Positions 26,906 to 37,138 are shown, counted from the stretch's first letter. The stretch is DNA of 64,000 nt from Dyella telluris (GCF_014297575.1 NZ_CP060412.1:1488001-1552000); one strand, 5' to 3'. Numbers and translations are program-made. Notes: a model not told the origin generated them from the sequence alone.

Positions 26906-27655
26906 GACCTCCTGCCGGAGGCCGAGTCACTTTTCTTTGCTGGCCCAAAGAAAAGTAACCCAAAGAAATGGCCTTAAAGGCTGGCAGCATGCCGGTGGGA
27001 TAAGCCCGAACGGCTGAGGAACGGTGTTGCTTGGCAACCTCCGCCTCTACACAGCGGGTACTGCAATGCGCTTCGCAACGCGCCGAAGCGGAGAGGACTT
27101 AACGCCGAGCGTCGTGCCGCGAAGCGGCACATCCTTCCTTGCCACTTGGGTGTTCACGTTGAACATCACCTGTCGCTCGTCCTCTCCCGTTCGGGAGAGG
27201 ACTGGGGTGAGCACTGAGGCGAGAGAGAAACAGACTTCACACGGTGCGAGACACCCCTGTAGGAGCGCACCTTGTGCGCGACCGCAGCGCCATGTCGATT
27301 CCGCTCCGTCAGGTGGTCGCGCACAGGGTGCGCTCCTACAGTGAAGCTAAGCCGGCACTCGATGTGTCATCGCATCGCGATGTGCAGCGCAGCTGCACGA
27401 GTCTTCGGCTCTGGCTCTGGCTTTTGACCTACCCGACCCCTTGAGCGGCGGTGAGGGGCGGACGACAGGCCCGCAGGGGGATCGGCAAGGATGCCGATCC
27501 CTTTTCGACAGGACAGGGAGGTCCTGTCGAAAAGCCCGGCCGACCCTCACGCACTGGCCGGCTCTACCGGCCAGCGCCGCGATGGGGGTGCCTTTTCTTT
27601 TGGTTACTTTTCTTTGGGCAAGCAAAGAAAAGTGACCCGGCCTCCGGCAGGAGGT
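26906..27655 (-). repeat. 750-bp composite palindromic repeat, copy B (inverted)
   Basis: This is the reverse complement of 11204-11953 with the same length between the GACC...GGTC ends. By eye the great majority of bases agree. Where the copies differ, many differences fall on both sides of hairpin stems (27114-27130, 27501-27534, 27604-27635), preserving pairing. No protein-like frame is seen. The stretch 27656-27845 outside it has further dispersed motifs (CCGAAGGCCAAGAAC; CCTTACCCCAACCCTCTCC) and no gene. Confidence 0.85.
27258..27340. repeat. REP pair (BIME-like) inside copy B
   Basis: TGTAGGAGCGCACCTTGTGC is followed, after a spacer, by its inverted partner ending GGTGCGCTCCTACA. Same family as 11518-11600 and 50984-51060. 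Confidence 0.85.
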
Positions 27656-27845
27656 CGGAACGCCCGCCGCGTAGGCGGCCAGGTCGCGATACCACAACAA
27701 CCGAAGGCCAAGAACAAAGTCACTGGCCCCCTGCCCCCTTTTGCGGGGTTCGCAGGGCTGACGGCTAAAGAATGAAACGATGAGGCAAGGTTGCCCCCTT
27801 ACCCCAACCCTCTCCCCACAAGAGCGAGGGGAATCCGCGTAAGCG

Positions 27846-29309
27846 TCACTTCAACCCGCGCGCCTTGGCATCCTCCGCCAGATGCGGCACCGACACATCA
27901 TCCACCTGCCATCCACCACCCAACGCCCGCACCAACTGCACACTCGCGCGCAACTGGTTCGTCTGCAGCGACAGCAGGCTCAGGTTCGCGTTGAGCGAAT
28001 CCACCTGCGCCGTCACCACGTCGAGATAGCTGTTCGCGCCCTGCTTGTACAACGCAGTCGCCAGCTTCAGCGAACGATCCGCGGCCGTGGTCGCATCCTT
28101 CTGGTCCACGAGCGCGTTTCCGTAGTTGTTGATCAGTGACTGGTTGTCTTCCACCTGCTGGAAAGCGGTGAGCACCGTGCCGCGATACTGGGCGCTAGCC
28201 TGATCGAACGCGGCGTGCGCCTGAGCCACCTTGCCGCGGCGGCGACCGCCATCGAACACGTCCAGCAACAGGCTGGGGCCCAGTGCCCACATGGCGCTCG
28301 GCGCCGTGAGCAGGTTGCCCCACGCGCCGCTCTGGTAGCCACCGCCGGCGCTCAGCGTCAGCGAGGGGAAGAACGCCGCGCGCGCCACGCCGATCTGCGC
28401 ATTCGCTTCGGCCGCGCGCCGCTCGGCGGCGGCGATATCCGGCCGACGTTCCAGCAGGGTCGAGGGCATGCCCACCGGAATCACCGGCAGGTTCGGCAGG
28501 TCCGTCTTCGCGTCGATCCTGAAGGTCGATGCGGACTGCCCCACCAGCACGGCCACGGCGTGCTGCAGCACTTCTCGCTGCGCCCTGGTCTGCGAAAGCT
28601 GTGACTTGGCAGAGGAAAGCTGCGACTGCGCGCGATCCACATCCAGTCCCGACACCGCGCCACCGGCATGCAGCGTGGTGGTGAGCTGCAACGCGCGCTG
28701 GTAGGCGTCAACGGTTTTCTGCAGCAGGTCGATCTGGCGATCCGCACCCATCAGCTGCAAGTAGGTATCGGCCAGCGTCGCTTCCAGGCTCAGTCGCGTC
28801 GAAGCCAGATCCGCCGCGGACGCCTGCATTTCCGCACGCCCGGCGGCGACGTTGTCACGCACGCGGCCCCACAGGTCGACTTCGTACGATGCCTGCGCGG
28901 AGGCCGAGTACAGATCGTAGTACTCAGGCGAGGTCGCGCCATGCAGCGGCGAGTTGAGCGACGCGCGATTGCGCGTGGCACCGGCACCGGCCGACACCTG
29001 CGGGAACAGGTCGGCGCGCACCTGCGCCAGCACGTCGCGCGATTGCCGGTAGCTGGCGAGCGCGGCGGCAAGATCGGCGTTGTGCTCGATCAGCTGCTGC
29101 TCGAGCCCGTCGAGGCGCTCGTCGCCGTAGAGCTTCCACCAGCCTTCGCGCGGCAACTGGTCGGACGGCTGCGCCGTGGTCCATGGGCCGGCGTTCTGGT
29201 ACTGCTCGGCCACCGGCGCGTCGGGCGCCTTGTAGGTCGGCGCCATCGAGCACGCGCCCAGCGCCAGGGTAGCGGCGATGGTCGCGGCGATGCGATTAGG
29301 CTTTTTCAT
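27846..29309 (-). CDS. Outer membrane efflux lipoprotein (NodT/OprM family)
   Basis: 487 residues. The lipobox LGAC places the acylated Cys at residue 20. Two repeats of the outer membrane factor fold follow, with long coiled helices (VDRAQSQLSSAKSQLSQTRAQ) and the typical ERRPDIAAAERRAAEANAQIGVARAAFFPSL near the middle. It forms the exit channel of the tripartite pump whose other parts are encoded just upstream. The start at 29309 overlaps the adaptor gene by 14 bases, so it is translationally coupled in the operon. Confidence 0.93.
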   Translation of the reverse strand: MKKPNRIAATIAATLALGACSMAPTYKAPDAPVAEQYQNAGPWTTAQPSDQLPREGWWKLYGDERLDGLEQQLIEHNADLAAALASYRQSRDVLAQVRADLFPQVSAGAGATRNRASLNSPLHGATSPEYYDLYSASAQASYEVDLWGRVRDNVAAGRAEMQASAADLASTRLSLEATLADTYLQLMGADRQIDLLQKTVDAYQRALQLTTTLHAGGAVSGLDVDRAQSQLSSAKSQLSQTRAQREVLQHAVAVLVGQSASTFRIDAKTDLPNLPVIPVGMPSTLLERRPDIAAAERRAAEANAQIGVARAAFFPSLTLSAGGGYQSGAWGNLLTAPSAMWALGPSLLLDVFDGGRRRGKVAQAHAAFDQASAQYRGTVLTAFQQVEDNQSLINNYGNALVDQKDATTAADRSLKLATALYKQGANSYLDVVTAQVDSLNANLSLLSLQTNQLRASVQLVRALGGGWQVDDVSVPHLAEDAKARGLK

Positions 29310-30495
29310 GGGGCTTGCCCGCCTGCGGGTTCTTGGCAATGCGCACCTCGTCACCGTCGGCAAGGCCATCAGGCGGGTTGATCACCACGCGGTCGGTGGG
29401 CGCCAGGCCCGAGCCCACTTCGATGGACTTGCCGTAGTCGCGGCGGATGGTCACGGGCTTGAAGTGAACGTGGTCGTTCGCATCCAGCGTCGCCACGCGC
29501 AGGCCCTTGTCGTCGAAGATCAGTGCTTCCGCCGGCACGCGCAAGCCCAGCGCACCCGAGCCGATCTTGAACTTCACGCTGGCGTAGCTGCTCGGCAGCA
29601 GCTTGCCATCGGGGTTGTCGACCATCAGCTGCACCAGGGTGGTGCCGGAGGTCGGCGAGATCGCGCGCGCATCAGCCTCGACCTTCGCGGTGAACGACTT
29701 GCCCGGATACTCGGGAACGGTCAGCGTGGCCTCGTCGTTGCGATGGATGGCCGGCGCATACACCTGCGGCACCTGCACGTACACGCGCAGCTTGCTCGTA
29801 TCGGACACGGTGAACAACGGCGTGCCGGTACCGCTGGCATCGGCGGTGATCAACGCACCGACGTCGGTGTTGCGCGCGGTCACGCGGCCATCGAACGGAG
29901 CAACGAGCCTGGCATAGGACTTGAGCGCCTTCAGGCGGTCAACGTTCGCCTGCGCGGCATTGGTCTGCGCCTGCTTGGCCGCGAGATCGCCGTTGTACTG
30001 ATCCACCGACTGCTGCGAGACCGAATCGGGATCGGTCTGGCGCAGCACCTGCCAGCGCTTGGCCGTGGTGGCGGCGAGCGCGGCGTTGGCCTTGGCCGTG
30101 GCGAGGTCTGCCTGGGCCTGCAGCAACTGCTGGTCGAGATCGGGGGTATCGATGATGCCGAGCACGTCGCCCGTCTTCACCGTCGCGCCGATGTCTTTCT
30201 CCCACGACTTCAGGTAACCACTGGTGCGTGCGTAGATCGGCGCGTTGGTGAACGCATCCATCTGCGCCGGCAGTTCCAGCGGCGAGGAGCCGTTGGCCGA
30301 TTCCGGCTCGGAGATCACCACGGTGGGAATGGCCTGCTCGTCCGTCCACTGGTGCAGGCTGCGGGCGTCGGACAGGCGGCTGGCAACGCCGATGACCACG
30401 ACCGAGACGCAGAGGACGGCGCCGATCACGGCGGCCAGGCGCAGTCGACGCGGCGACGGCGTGTGTTCGGGAAGCGAATGCAGATGCTCAGACAT
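29296..30495 (-). CDS. RND efflux periplasmic adaptor (membrane fusion protein)
   Basis: 399 residues. It has one N-terminal membrane anchor (residues ~20-38), a lipoyl/hairpin region (IYARTSGYLKSWEKDIGATVKTGDVLGIIDTPDLDQQL near residue 95) and beta-barrel parts (LVAPFDGRVTARNTDVGALI; LRVYVQVPQ). It bridges the inner membrane pump and the outer membrane channel. The start MSEHLHSLPEH has GGAG upstream and overlaps the pump gene by 8 bases. The order pump-adaptor-channel is all leftward. Confidence 0.93.
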   Translation of the reverse strand: MSEHLHSLPEHTPSPRRLRLAAVIGAVLCVSVVVIGVASRLSDARSLHQWTDEQAIPTVVISEPESANGSSPLELPAQMDAFTNAPIYARTSGYLKSWEKDIGATVKTGDVLGIIDTPDLDQQLLQAQADLATAKANAALAATTAKRWQVLRQTDPDSVSQQSVDQYNGDLAAKQAQTNAAQANVDRLKALKSYARLVAPFDGRVTARNTDVGALITADASGTGTPLFTVSDTSKLRVYVQVPQVYAPAIHRNDEATLTVPEYPGKSFTAKVEADARAISPTSGTTLVQLMVDNPDGKLLPSSYASVKFKIGSGALGLRVPAEALIFDDKGLRVATLDANDHVHFKPVTIRRDYGKSIEVGSGLAPTDRVVINPPDGLADGDEVRIAKNPQAGKPHEKA

Positions 30496-33400
30496 GGGCA
30501 GGTACTCCGGCATAGTCAGCCGAATCGGAATCAACCGTGCGCTTGTAGTGCGCATGGACAATGGAGAAGACGACAGGAACGAAGATCAGCGTGGCCGTGG
30601 TGGCGAACAGCAGGCCGCCGATGACGGCACGGCCCAGCGGCGCGTTCTGCTCGCCGCCGTCGCCCAGGCCCAGGGCCATCGGCACCATGCCGATGATCAT
30701 GGCCAGTGCGGTCATCAGCACGGGGCGGAAGCGCACGAAGCCTGCTTCGCGTGCCGCCAGCACCGCGTCGCCGTGCACCGCCAGGCGCTCGCGGCAGAAG
30801 CTCACCACCAGCACCGAGTTGGCCGTGGCCACGCCCATGCACATGATGGCGCCCGTCAACGCCGGCACCGACAACGTGGTGCGCGTAATGAACAGCATCC
30901 ACACGATGCCGGCCAGTGCAGCGGGCAGCGCGGTGATGATCACGAACGGGTCAGTCCACGACTGGAAGTTCACCACGATCAGCAGATACACCAGCACCGC
31001 CGAACCCAGCAGGCCGAGCAGCAGGCCGTAATAGGCATCGTGCATGGTCTGCACCTGGCCCAGCAGCGCAACGCTCGCACCCTTGGGCAGGTCTTTCCTG
31101 GTGTCGTCCAGCACCTGGCGGATGTCGTTGGCCACCGCGCCCAGGTCCCGACCTTGCGTGGCGGCGTAGATTTCCACCATCGGCAGGATGTTGTACTGGC
31201 TCACGATGGAGTTGCGATGCGTGCGCGTGACGTTGGCCAACGCACCCAGCACCTGCGCATTGCCGCCGCTCTTTGCCGTGATGGGCAGGTTGTTGAGCTG
31301 CGCCAGCGACTCGAGCTGGTACTGCGGCACCTGCGCCGAGATCGGATAGGTGACGTTGTTGTCCGGATTCAGCCAGAACGTCGGAGCCACCTGCGCCGTA
31401 CCGGACAGGTCCGCGAGAAGGCTGCTGGTGACATCCGCCTCGGTGAGGCCAAGCAGCTGCGCACGGGTGCGATCCACATCGATGCGGAAGGCCGGCTGGG
31501 CCTGCGACTGCTGCAGTCGTGCATCGACCACGCCCGGAATCTGGCGGAGCTTGTTGAGCACTTCGTTGGCGTAGGCAAAGTTCTGCTCGAGGTTGCGACC
31601 ACGGACCTGCAGGTCGATCGGCGCCGGCGAACCGAAGTTCAGGATCTGGCTGACGATGTCCGCCGGCGGGAACGAGAACGTGGACCCAGGGAACAGGCGC
31701 GGCAGCTTCTCGCGCAGGATCTTCACGTACTCCGCGCTCGGGCGGTGGCCTTCCTTCAGCGAGATCTGGATGTCGCCGTCCGATTCGCCCACTTCGCCCG
31801 TGTTGTTGTAGATCGTGTTGATCGAGCTCTGGTACTGGCCGATGTTGTCCACCAGCACGTCCACTTCCTTCGGCGGGATGACCTGGCGAATGGCCTTCTG
31901 GATATCGGCGAACTCCGCTGCCGTGGTTTCCACGCGCGTTCCCACCGGCACGCGGACATGCACCAGGATCTGGCCGCCATCCACGTCGGGGAAGAAGTTG
32001 CGGCCCAGGCCCGGCAGCAGCGCGAAGGACAGCACCACGAAACCGAGGAAGCCGAACACGAACACCTTGCGGTGCTTCAGCGCCAGGTTCAGCAGGCCGC
32101 TGTAGCCGGCACGGAACACCTCGAAGCGATCGACGAAACCACGCTGGAAGCGGCCAAGAGCGGTCTTCGGCGGCGGCAGCGGCAGGTGCTGGCCGTGCTC
32201 GTCCACGGTCGGCGGGTGTTCGTGCAGCAGGTACTTCGCCATCGTCAGCACGAGCGTGCGCGACAGGATGAAGGAGAAGATCATGGCGAAGATCACCGCT
32301 TCCGCCATCGGCACGAACAGGTAACGCGCCACGCCCGGCAGGAAGAACATCGGCACGAACACGATGCAGATGCAGCACAGCGAGACGAAGGCCGGCACGA
32401 TGATCTGCGCCGAACCGTCCACGATCGCGGTGATGACGTCCTTGCCCTGTTCAAGGTGCCAGTTGATGTTCTCGATGGTCACCGTGGCTTCGTCCACCAG
32501 GATGCCCACCGCCAGCGCCAGGCCGCCCAGCGTCATGATGTTGAGCGTCTGGCCGATGGCCGAGAGCGTGAACACCGAGCCCAGCACGGCCAGCGGAATC
32601 GAGGTGGTGATGATCAGCGTGGAGCGCCAGCTGCCCAGAAACAGCAGGATCATCAGGCTGGTAAGCGCGGCGGCGATGATGCCTTCGCGGACCACGCCGT
32701 CGATCGACGCACGCACGAACAGCGACTGGTCGCCGATGGGCGTCACGGTGAGGTTGTCCGGCAGTGCGCCCTTCATTTCCGTGAGCTTTTCGCGTGCACC
32801 CGCCACGATGGCCAGCGTGGAGGTGGAACCGTTCTTCAGGATCGACAGCAACGTGGAGCGCACACCGTCCACATGCACGATGTTGGTCTGCGGCGGATTG
32901 CCGTCGCGCACGTGGGCCACGTCACGCACGTAGATCGTGGTGCCGTTCACTTCCTTCACCGGCAGGTCTTCGAGCTCCTGCACGTGGATGGCCGCATTGT
33001 TCAGCTCCATCACGTATTCGTACTTGCCGATTTTCTGCGTGCCGATCGGGCTGATCTGCTGCTGGTTGGCCAGCGCATTGGCCACGTCCTGCGTCGACAG
33101 GCCACGCGCCTGCAACGCGCCAGGATCCACGTCCAGCTGGATCTGGCGCGTCTTGCCGCCGAACGGATAGGGAATGGCCGCGCCCGGCACCGTCACCAGC
33201 TGCGGTCGCAACTGGTTGAGGCCCAGATCGCCCAGCTGCTGCTCGGACAGGCCCTTGCCCGACAGCGCCAGCTGCAGGATCGGCACCGTGGACGCGTTGT
33301 AGTTGACGATCAGCGGCGGTGTGGCGCCGGCCGGCATCTGCTTGAGGATGGTCTGCGCAATCGCGGTGACCTGCGCATTCGCCGTGGCGATGTTTACGCC

Positions 33401-33697
33401 CGGCTGGAAGTAGATCTTGGTGATGCCCATGCCATTGATCGACTCCGACTCGATGTGTTCGATGTCGTTGACGGTCGTGGTGAGCACGCGCTCGAAAGGC
33501 GTGTTCATGCGGCCGGACATCTGGTCGGGCGTCATGCCGGTGAACTGCCAGGAAACGGCAATCACCGGAATGTCGATGTCCGGGAAGATGTCGGTGGGCG
33601 TACGTACGGCTGACATCACACCAAAGATGAGAATGGTCAGCGCGAGAACAACAAAAGTGTAGGGCCGCGTAAGCGCGATCCGGACGATGCCAAGCAT
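30488..33697 (-). CDS. RND-family efflux pump permease
   Basis: 1069 residues, the usual size, with the 12-helix twofold layout and two large periplasmic loops. The N-terminus is MLGIVRIALTRPYTFVVLAL, followed by TDIFPDIDIPVIAVSWQF. The proton-relay segment in TM4 reads ALAVGILVDEATVTIENINW (~residue 395), with Asp-Glu where AcrB has Asp-Asp. It drives export of small molecules with proton motive force. The start at 33697 was chosen by family alignment; upstream in-frame codons are only TTG. It is the first gene of the operon, 155 bases downstream of the sensor kinase gene, and paired dyads lie in that gap. Confidence 0.94.
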   Translation of the reverse strand: MLGIVRIALTRPYTFVVLALTILIFGVMSAVRTPTDIFPDIDIPVIAVSWQFTGMTPDQMSGRMNTPFERVLTTTVNDIEHIESESINGMGITKIYFQPGVNIATANAQVTAIAQTILKQMPAGATPPLIVNYNASTVPILQLALSGKGLSEQQLGDLGLNQLRPQLVTVPGAAIPYPFGGKTRQIQLDVDPGALQARGLSTQDVANALANQQQISPIGTQKIGKYEYVMELNNAAIHVQELEDLPVKEVNGTTIYVRDVAHVRDGNPPQTNIVHVDGVRSTLLSILKNGSTSTLAIVAGAREKLTEMKGALPDNLTVTPIGDQSLFVRASIDGVVREGIIAAALTSLMILLFLGSWRSTLIITTSIPLAVLGSVFTLSAIGQTLNIMTLGGLALAVGILVDEATVTIENINWHLEQGKDVITAIVDGSAQIIVPAFVSLCCICIVFVPMFFLPGVARYLFVPMAEAVIFAMIFSFILSRTLVLTMAKYLLHEHPPTVDEHGQHLPLPPPKTALGRFQRGFVDRFEVFRAGYSGLLNLALKHRKVFVFGFLGFVVLSFALLPGLGRNFFPDVDGGQILVHVRVPVGTRVETTAAEFADIQKAIRQVIPPKEVDVLVDNIGQYQSSINTIYNNTGEVGESDGDIQISLKEGHRPSAEYVKILREKLPRLFPGSTFSFPPADIVSQILNFGSPAPIDLQVRGRNLEQNFAYANEVLNKLRQIPGVVDARLQQSQAQPAFRIDVDRTRAQLLGLTEADVTSSLLADLSGTAQVAPTFWLNPDNNVTYPISAQVPQYQLESLAQLNNLPITAKSGGNAQVLGALANVTRTHRNSIVSQYNILPMVEIYAATQGRDLGAVANDIRQVLDDTRKDLPKGASVALLGQVQTMHDAYYGLLLGLLGSAVLVYLLIVVNFQSWTDPFVIITALPAALAGIVWMLFITRTTLSVPALTGAIMCMGVATANSVLVVSFCRERLAVHGDAVLAAREAGFVRFRPVLMTALAMIIGMVPMALGLGDGGEQNAPLGRAVIGGLLFATTATLIFVPVVFSIVHAHYKRTVDSDSADYAGVPAHV

Positions 33698-33775
33698 GCG
33701 GGGGATTTCCGTGCGCGAAATGATGCGTCGCGGCAAATTTTCGCATGCACCGGATGTCGACTGGACGACACCCCG

Positions 33776-33839
33776 GATGAAGATAATTTCATGTTGCCCG
33801 GATCAGGGCGTTTCAGCGCCACATGAAAATATCTTCATG
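33776..33839. promoter_or_regulatory. Two similar dyads between the sensor kinase and efflux operon
   Basis: CATGAA-AATATC-TTCATG (33822-33839) and GATGAA-GATAAT-TTCATG (33776-33793) are dyads with 6-base centres; the 17-base cores match each other inverted at 16 positions. They lie 80-140 bases before the pump start, in an AT-rich pocket of a GC-rich region. They are candidate binding sites for the adjacent OmpR-type regulator or part of the promoter. They could also fold as one large hairpin ending the kinase transcript. Confidence 0.6.
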
Positions 33840-33852
33840 CGGCATCAGGCGC

Positions 33853-35286
33853 TCAGACGATGGCGGGCGTGACTTCTGGCACGGAGCGCGTCAGGCAGGT
33901 GCCCACCTTGTCGTCCGGACCCAACGCATAGCAGTACACGGTGAGGCGCGCACCGTTGCTGCCGGTCTCGCCGATGTCGAGCGCGTAACCATGCAGGCGC
34001 ACGATGGCGCTGACGATGCTCAGCCCCAGTCCGGTGCCGCCCGTGGTGCGGCTGTTGTCACCGCGATAGAAGCGCCGCGTCACCGCATCGCGCTCGCCCG
34101 AGGGAATGCCCGGCCCGCTGTCGATCACGTCCACGCGTGGCCCGCGCTTGTCCATGCTGGCACGCAAGCTCACCTTGCCGCCGGCTGGCGTGAACTTGAT
34201 CGCGTTGCCGACCAGGTTGGCCAGCGCCTCGAACAACAGGTGCGCATCGGCGCGCACGGGCTGGAGCGGCTGGATGTCGAGATCGAACGCTTGCCCGCGA
34301 TCCTCCGCCACCGGTGCGTAGAACTCGTGCACCTGGCGCAGCACCTGCCCCACGTCCACGTTGTCGAAGCAGGCCGCGCGATGGCGATCCTCCAGCTCCG
34401 ACACGCGCAGCAGGGCGCGGAAACGCGTCAGCACTTCATCGATATCGACGATGCACGAATCCACCAGCGCGGCTTCTGGCTCGCCTTCCAGCTGCTGCTG
34501 CGTGCGGTAGAGCCGCGCACGCAGGCGCGTCAGCGGCGTGCGCAGGTCGTGGGCGATATTGTCGCTCACGCCCTTCACTTCATTCATCAGTCGCTCGATC
34601 TCGCCGAGCATGGTGTTCACGATGCCGGCCAGCTGGTCGAGCTCATCACCGCGACGACTCACCGGCAGGCGCTTGGAAAGGTCGCCCTGACGGATGGGAT
34701 CGGTCGCCTCCTGCAGTTCGCGGATGCGCCTTTCCGGACCACGGCGCAACAGGAAACCACCCAGCAGGCCGGGAATGATGGTGAGCGAGATGCCCCACAA
34801 CAGTGCACGGCGGATGATCGCGCCGATGCCATCGATGGTGCTGATGTCCTTGGCGATCACCAGGATGTCGCCGTTGGGCAGCGTGGTCGCCAGGCCGCGC
34901 GCGCGCACACGCTCCGCATCACGGTCGGGGCGCGGCAGGCCATGCCGCAGCAGATGCACCTGGCCATCGCGCAGCAACGAGGTAGGCAGGTGATCGATAT
35001 TGCCGGCCACCGGCTGGTGATCCTTGTCGAACAGGCCCACGGACATGATGCCGTGGGGGTCGATCGCCGCCGCGTTATCCACCGTCGTCGCCAGGCGCGA
35101 AGGCTCGGTAGACGCGATGTAATGCATGCGCTGCTGCAACATCTGGTCGATGACTTTGTTGAGGTAGCTGGTGGTTTCCCACTGGATCACCCCAACCAGC
35201 ACCGCGCCCCACACCACGAACAGCGAGCCATAGATGAGGATCAGGCGTGAGGTGGTCGAGTGCCAGCTGTTGGGACGAGCGTTCAT
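33853..35286 (-). CDS. Sensor histidine kinase (EnvZ/OmpR-type system)
   Basis: 477 residues. Membrane helices lie at ~15-36 and ~160-180, enclosing a ~120-residue periplasmic sensor. HAMP follows (RIRELQEATDPIRQGDLSKR), then the phosphorylated histidine in SDNIAHDLRTPLTRLR (~residue 248), N box LVGNAIKFTP, G1 DSGPGIP and G2 GGTGLGLSI. It overlaps the regulator gene by 4 bases, so the two are made together. The signal is unknown. Its place directly before the RND operon suggests it senses a toxic compound or envelope damage that the pump relieves. Confidence 0.94.
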   Translation of the reverse strand: MNARPNSWHSTTSRLILIYGSLFVVWGAVLVGVIQWETTSYLNKVIDQMLQQRMHYIASTEPSRLATTVDNAAAIDPHGIMSVGLFDKDHQPVAGNIDHLPTSLLRDGQVHLLRHGLPRPDRDAERVRARGLATTLPNGDILVIAKDISTIDGIGAIIRRALLWGISLTIIPGLLGGFLLRRGPERRIRELQEATDPIRQGDLSKRLPVSRRGDELDQLAGIVNTMLGEIERLMNEVKGVSDNIAHDLRTPLTRLRARLYRTQQQLEGEPEAALVDSCIVDIDEVLTRFRALLRVSELEDRHRAACFDNVDVGQVLRQVHEFYAPVAEDRGQAFDLDIQPLQPVRADAHLLFEALANLVGNAIKFTPAGGKVSLRASMDKRGPRVDVIDSGPGIPSGERDAVTRRFYRGDNSRTTGGTGLGLSIVSAIVRLHGYALDIGETGSNGARLTVYCYALGPDDKVGTCLTRSVPEVTPAIV

Positions 35287-35987
35287 GACACCACCGGGGC
35301 TGTTTCGTTGGCGGCCGCGATCATGTAGCCGGTGCCGCGCACGGTATGGATCAGCGCGGGTTGCCCGGCGCCGTCGATCTTCCGGCGCAGGCGTGCGATG
35401 TGCACGTCGATCACGTTGGTGCCGGGGTCAAAATGAAAACCCCACACGGTTTCGAAAATCATCGTGCGGGTGAGTACCTGGCCAGAGTTGCGCATCAGGA
35501 ACTCCAACAGGCGGTATTCCGTGGGCAGCAGGGTCAGCGGCTGGCCGCCGCGATAGGCCACGTGACTGACCAGGTCCAGCTCCAGATCGGCCACGCGCAG
35601 GCGCTGCACCACGGCAGCCTGAGGCTGGCGCCGGCGCAGCAGCACCTCGGCGCGCGCCGCCATTTCATCGGGCGCGAACGGCTTCGTGAGGTAATCGTCG
35701 CCGCCGGCGCGCAGGCCGCGCACGCGTTCGTCGACATCACTCAGCGCGCTGATCATCAGCACGGGCGTGTCGCGACCGGCGCGGCGCAATTCGGCCACCA
35801 CGTCGATGCCGTCCATGCCAGGCAGCATGCGGTCCAGCGTGATCAGGTCGTAGTCGCGCTGCGTGGCATGCGCCAGTCCGTCGCGGCCATTGGCCACCCA
35901 CTCCGCGTGCATGCCGTGCGCGCTCAGTTCCGCGACAATTTCGCGCGCCGTGGTTTCGTCGTCTTCGATGACCAGCACTTGGGACAT
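35283..35987 (-). CDS. OmpR-family response regulator
   Basis: 234 residues. The receiver domain has the acidic pair VIEDDE (~residues 5-10), phospho-Asp in DLITLDRMLPGMDG (~residue 53), VLMISA and Lys in DYLTKPF (~103). A winged-helix DNA-binding domain occupies ~130-225 (LLPTEYRLLEFLMRNSGQ, IDVHIARLRRKID, TVRGTGYMI). The start MSQVLVIEDDE was chosen by domain alignment; the frame is open further upstream into the rpoH terminator. It is the likely activator of the downstream pump operon. Confidence 0.94.
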   Translation of the reverse strand: MSQVLVIEDDETTAREIVAELSAHGMHAEWVANGRDGLAHATQRDYDLITLDRMLPGMDGIDVVAELRRAGRDTPVLMISALSDVDERVRGLRAGGDDYLTKPFAPDEMAARAEVLLRRRQPQAAVVQRLRVADLELDLVSHVAYRGGQPLTLLPTEYRLLEFLMRNSGQVLTRTMIFETVWGFHFDPGTNVIDVHIARLRRKIDGAGQPALIHTVRGTGYMIAAANETAPVVS

Positions 35988-36046
35988 GGCGGCAACTGGG
36001 TGATCCGTGGGTGGGAACGCGGAGCCAGCCATGTCTCCGCAAAGCC

Positions 36047-36069
36047 AAACGGCCCCAGTGGGGCCGTTT
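36047..36069 (-). terminator. rpoH terminator
   Basis: The perfect stem AAACGGCCCC/GGGGCCGTTT with loop AGT lies 25 bases after the rpoH stop and ends in TTT on the minus strand. It insulates rpoH from the following two-component genes. Confidence 0.8.
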
Positions 36070-36093
36070 GTCATCTTACGCTTACGCCGAAGA

Positions 36094-36951
<858 letters not shown>

Positions 36952-36980
36952 GGATGGAACCTCCTGAATAGGGGATCAGC

Positions 36981-37007
36981 TTAGCACTCGGGTAGTGAGA
37001 GTGCTAA
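36981..37007 (-). promoter_or_regulatory. Perfect CIRCE element (HrcA operator) before rpoH
   Basis: TTAGCACTC (36981-36989), nine bases, then GAGTGCTAA (36999-37007): an exact match to the CIRCE consensus with the canonical 9-base spacing. It lies between 30 and 56 bases upstream of the rpoH ATG, inside the leader or promoter. CIRCE is bound by the repressor HrcA, which normally controls groESL and dnaK operons. Confidence 0.92.
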
Positions 37008-37138
37008 AGGCCCCGAAAGGTTCCGGGACCTTTGATGAACTGAATAGTACAGGAATTTGGGACGCCTGTCCAGCGAGGCATCCCAGGGGAGGTGCCACTA
37101 TGCCGCCCTGACGGTTCAGCGGCCGTGAAAGGCCGGTT

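Noticed and set aside
30245..33613. A 1122-residue open frame opposite the RND pump gene
   Set aside because: Low-complexity His/Arg/Gln-rich translation with no family features; the opposite strand encodes a complete pump.
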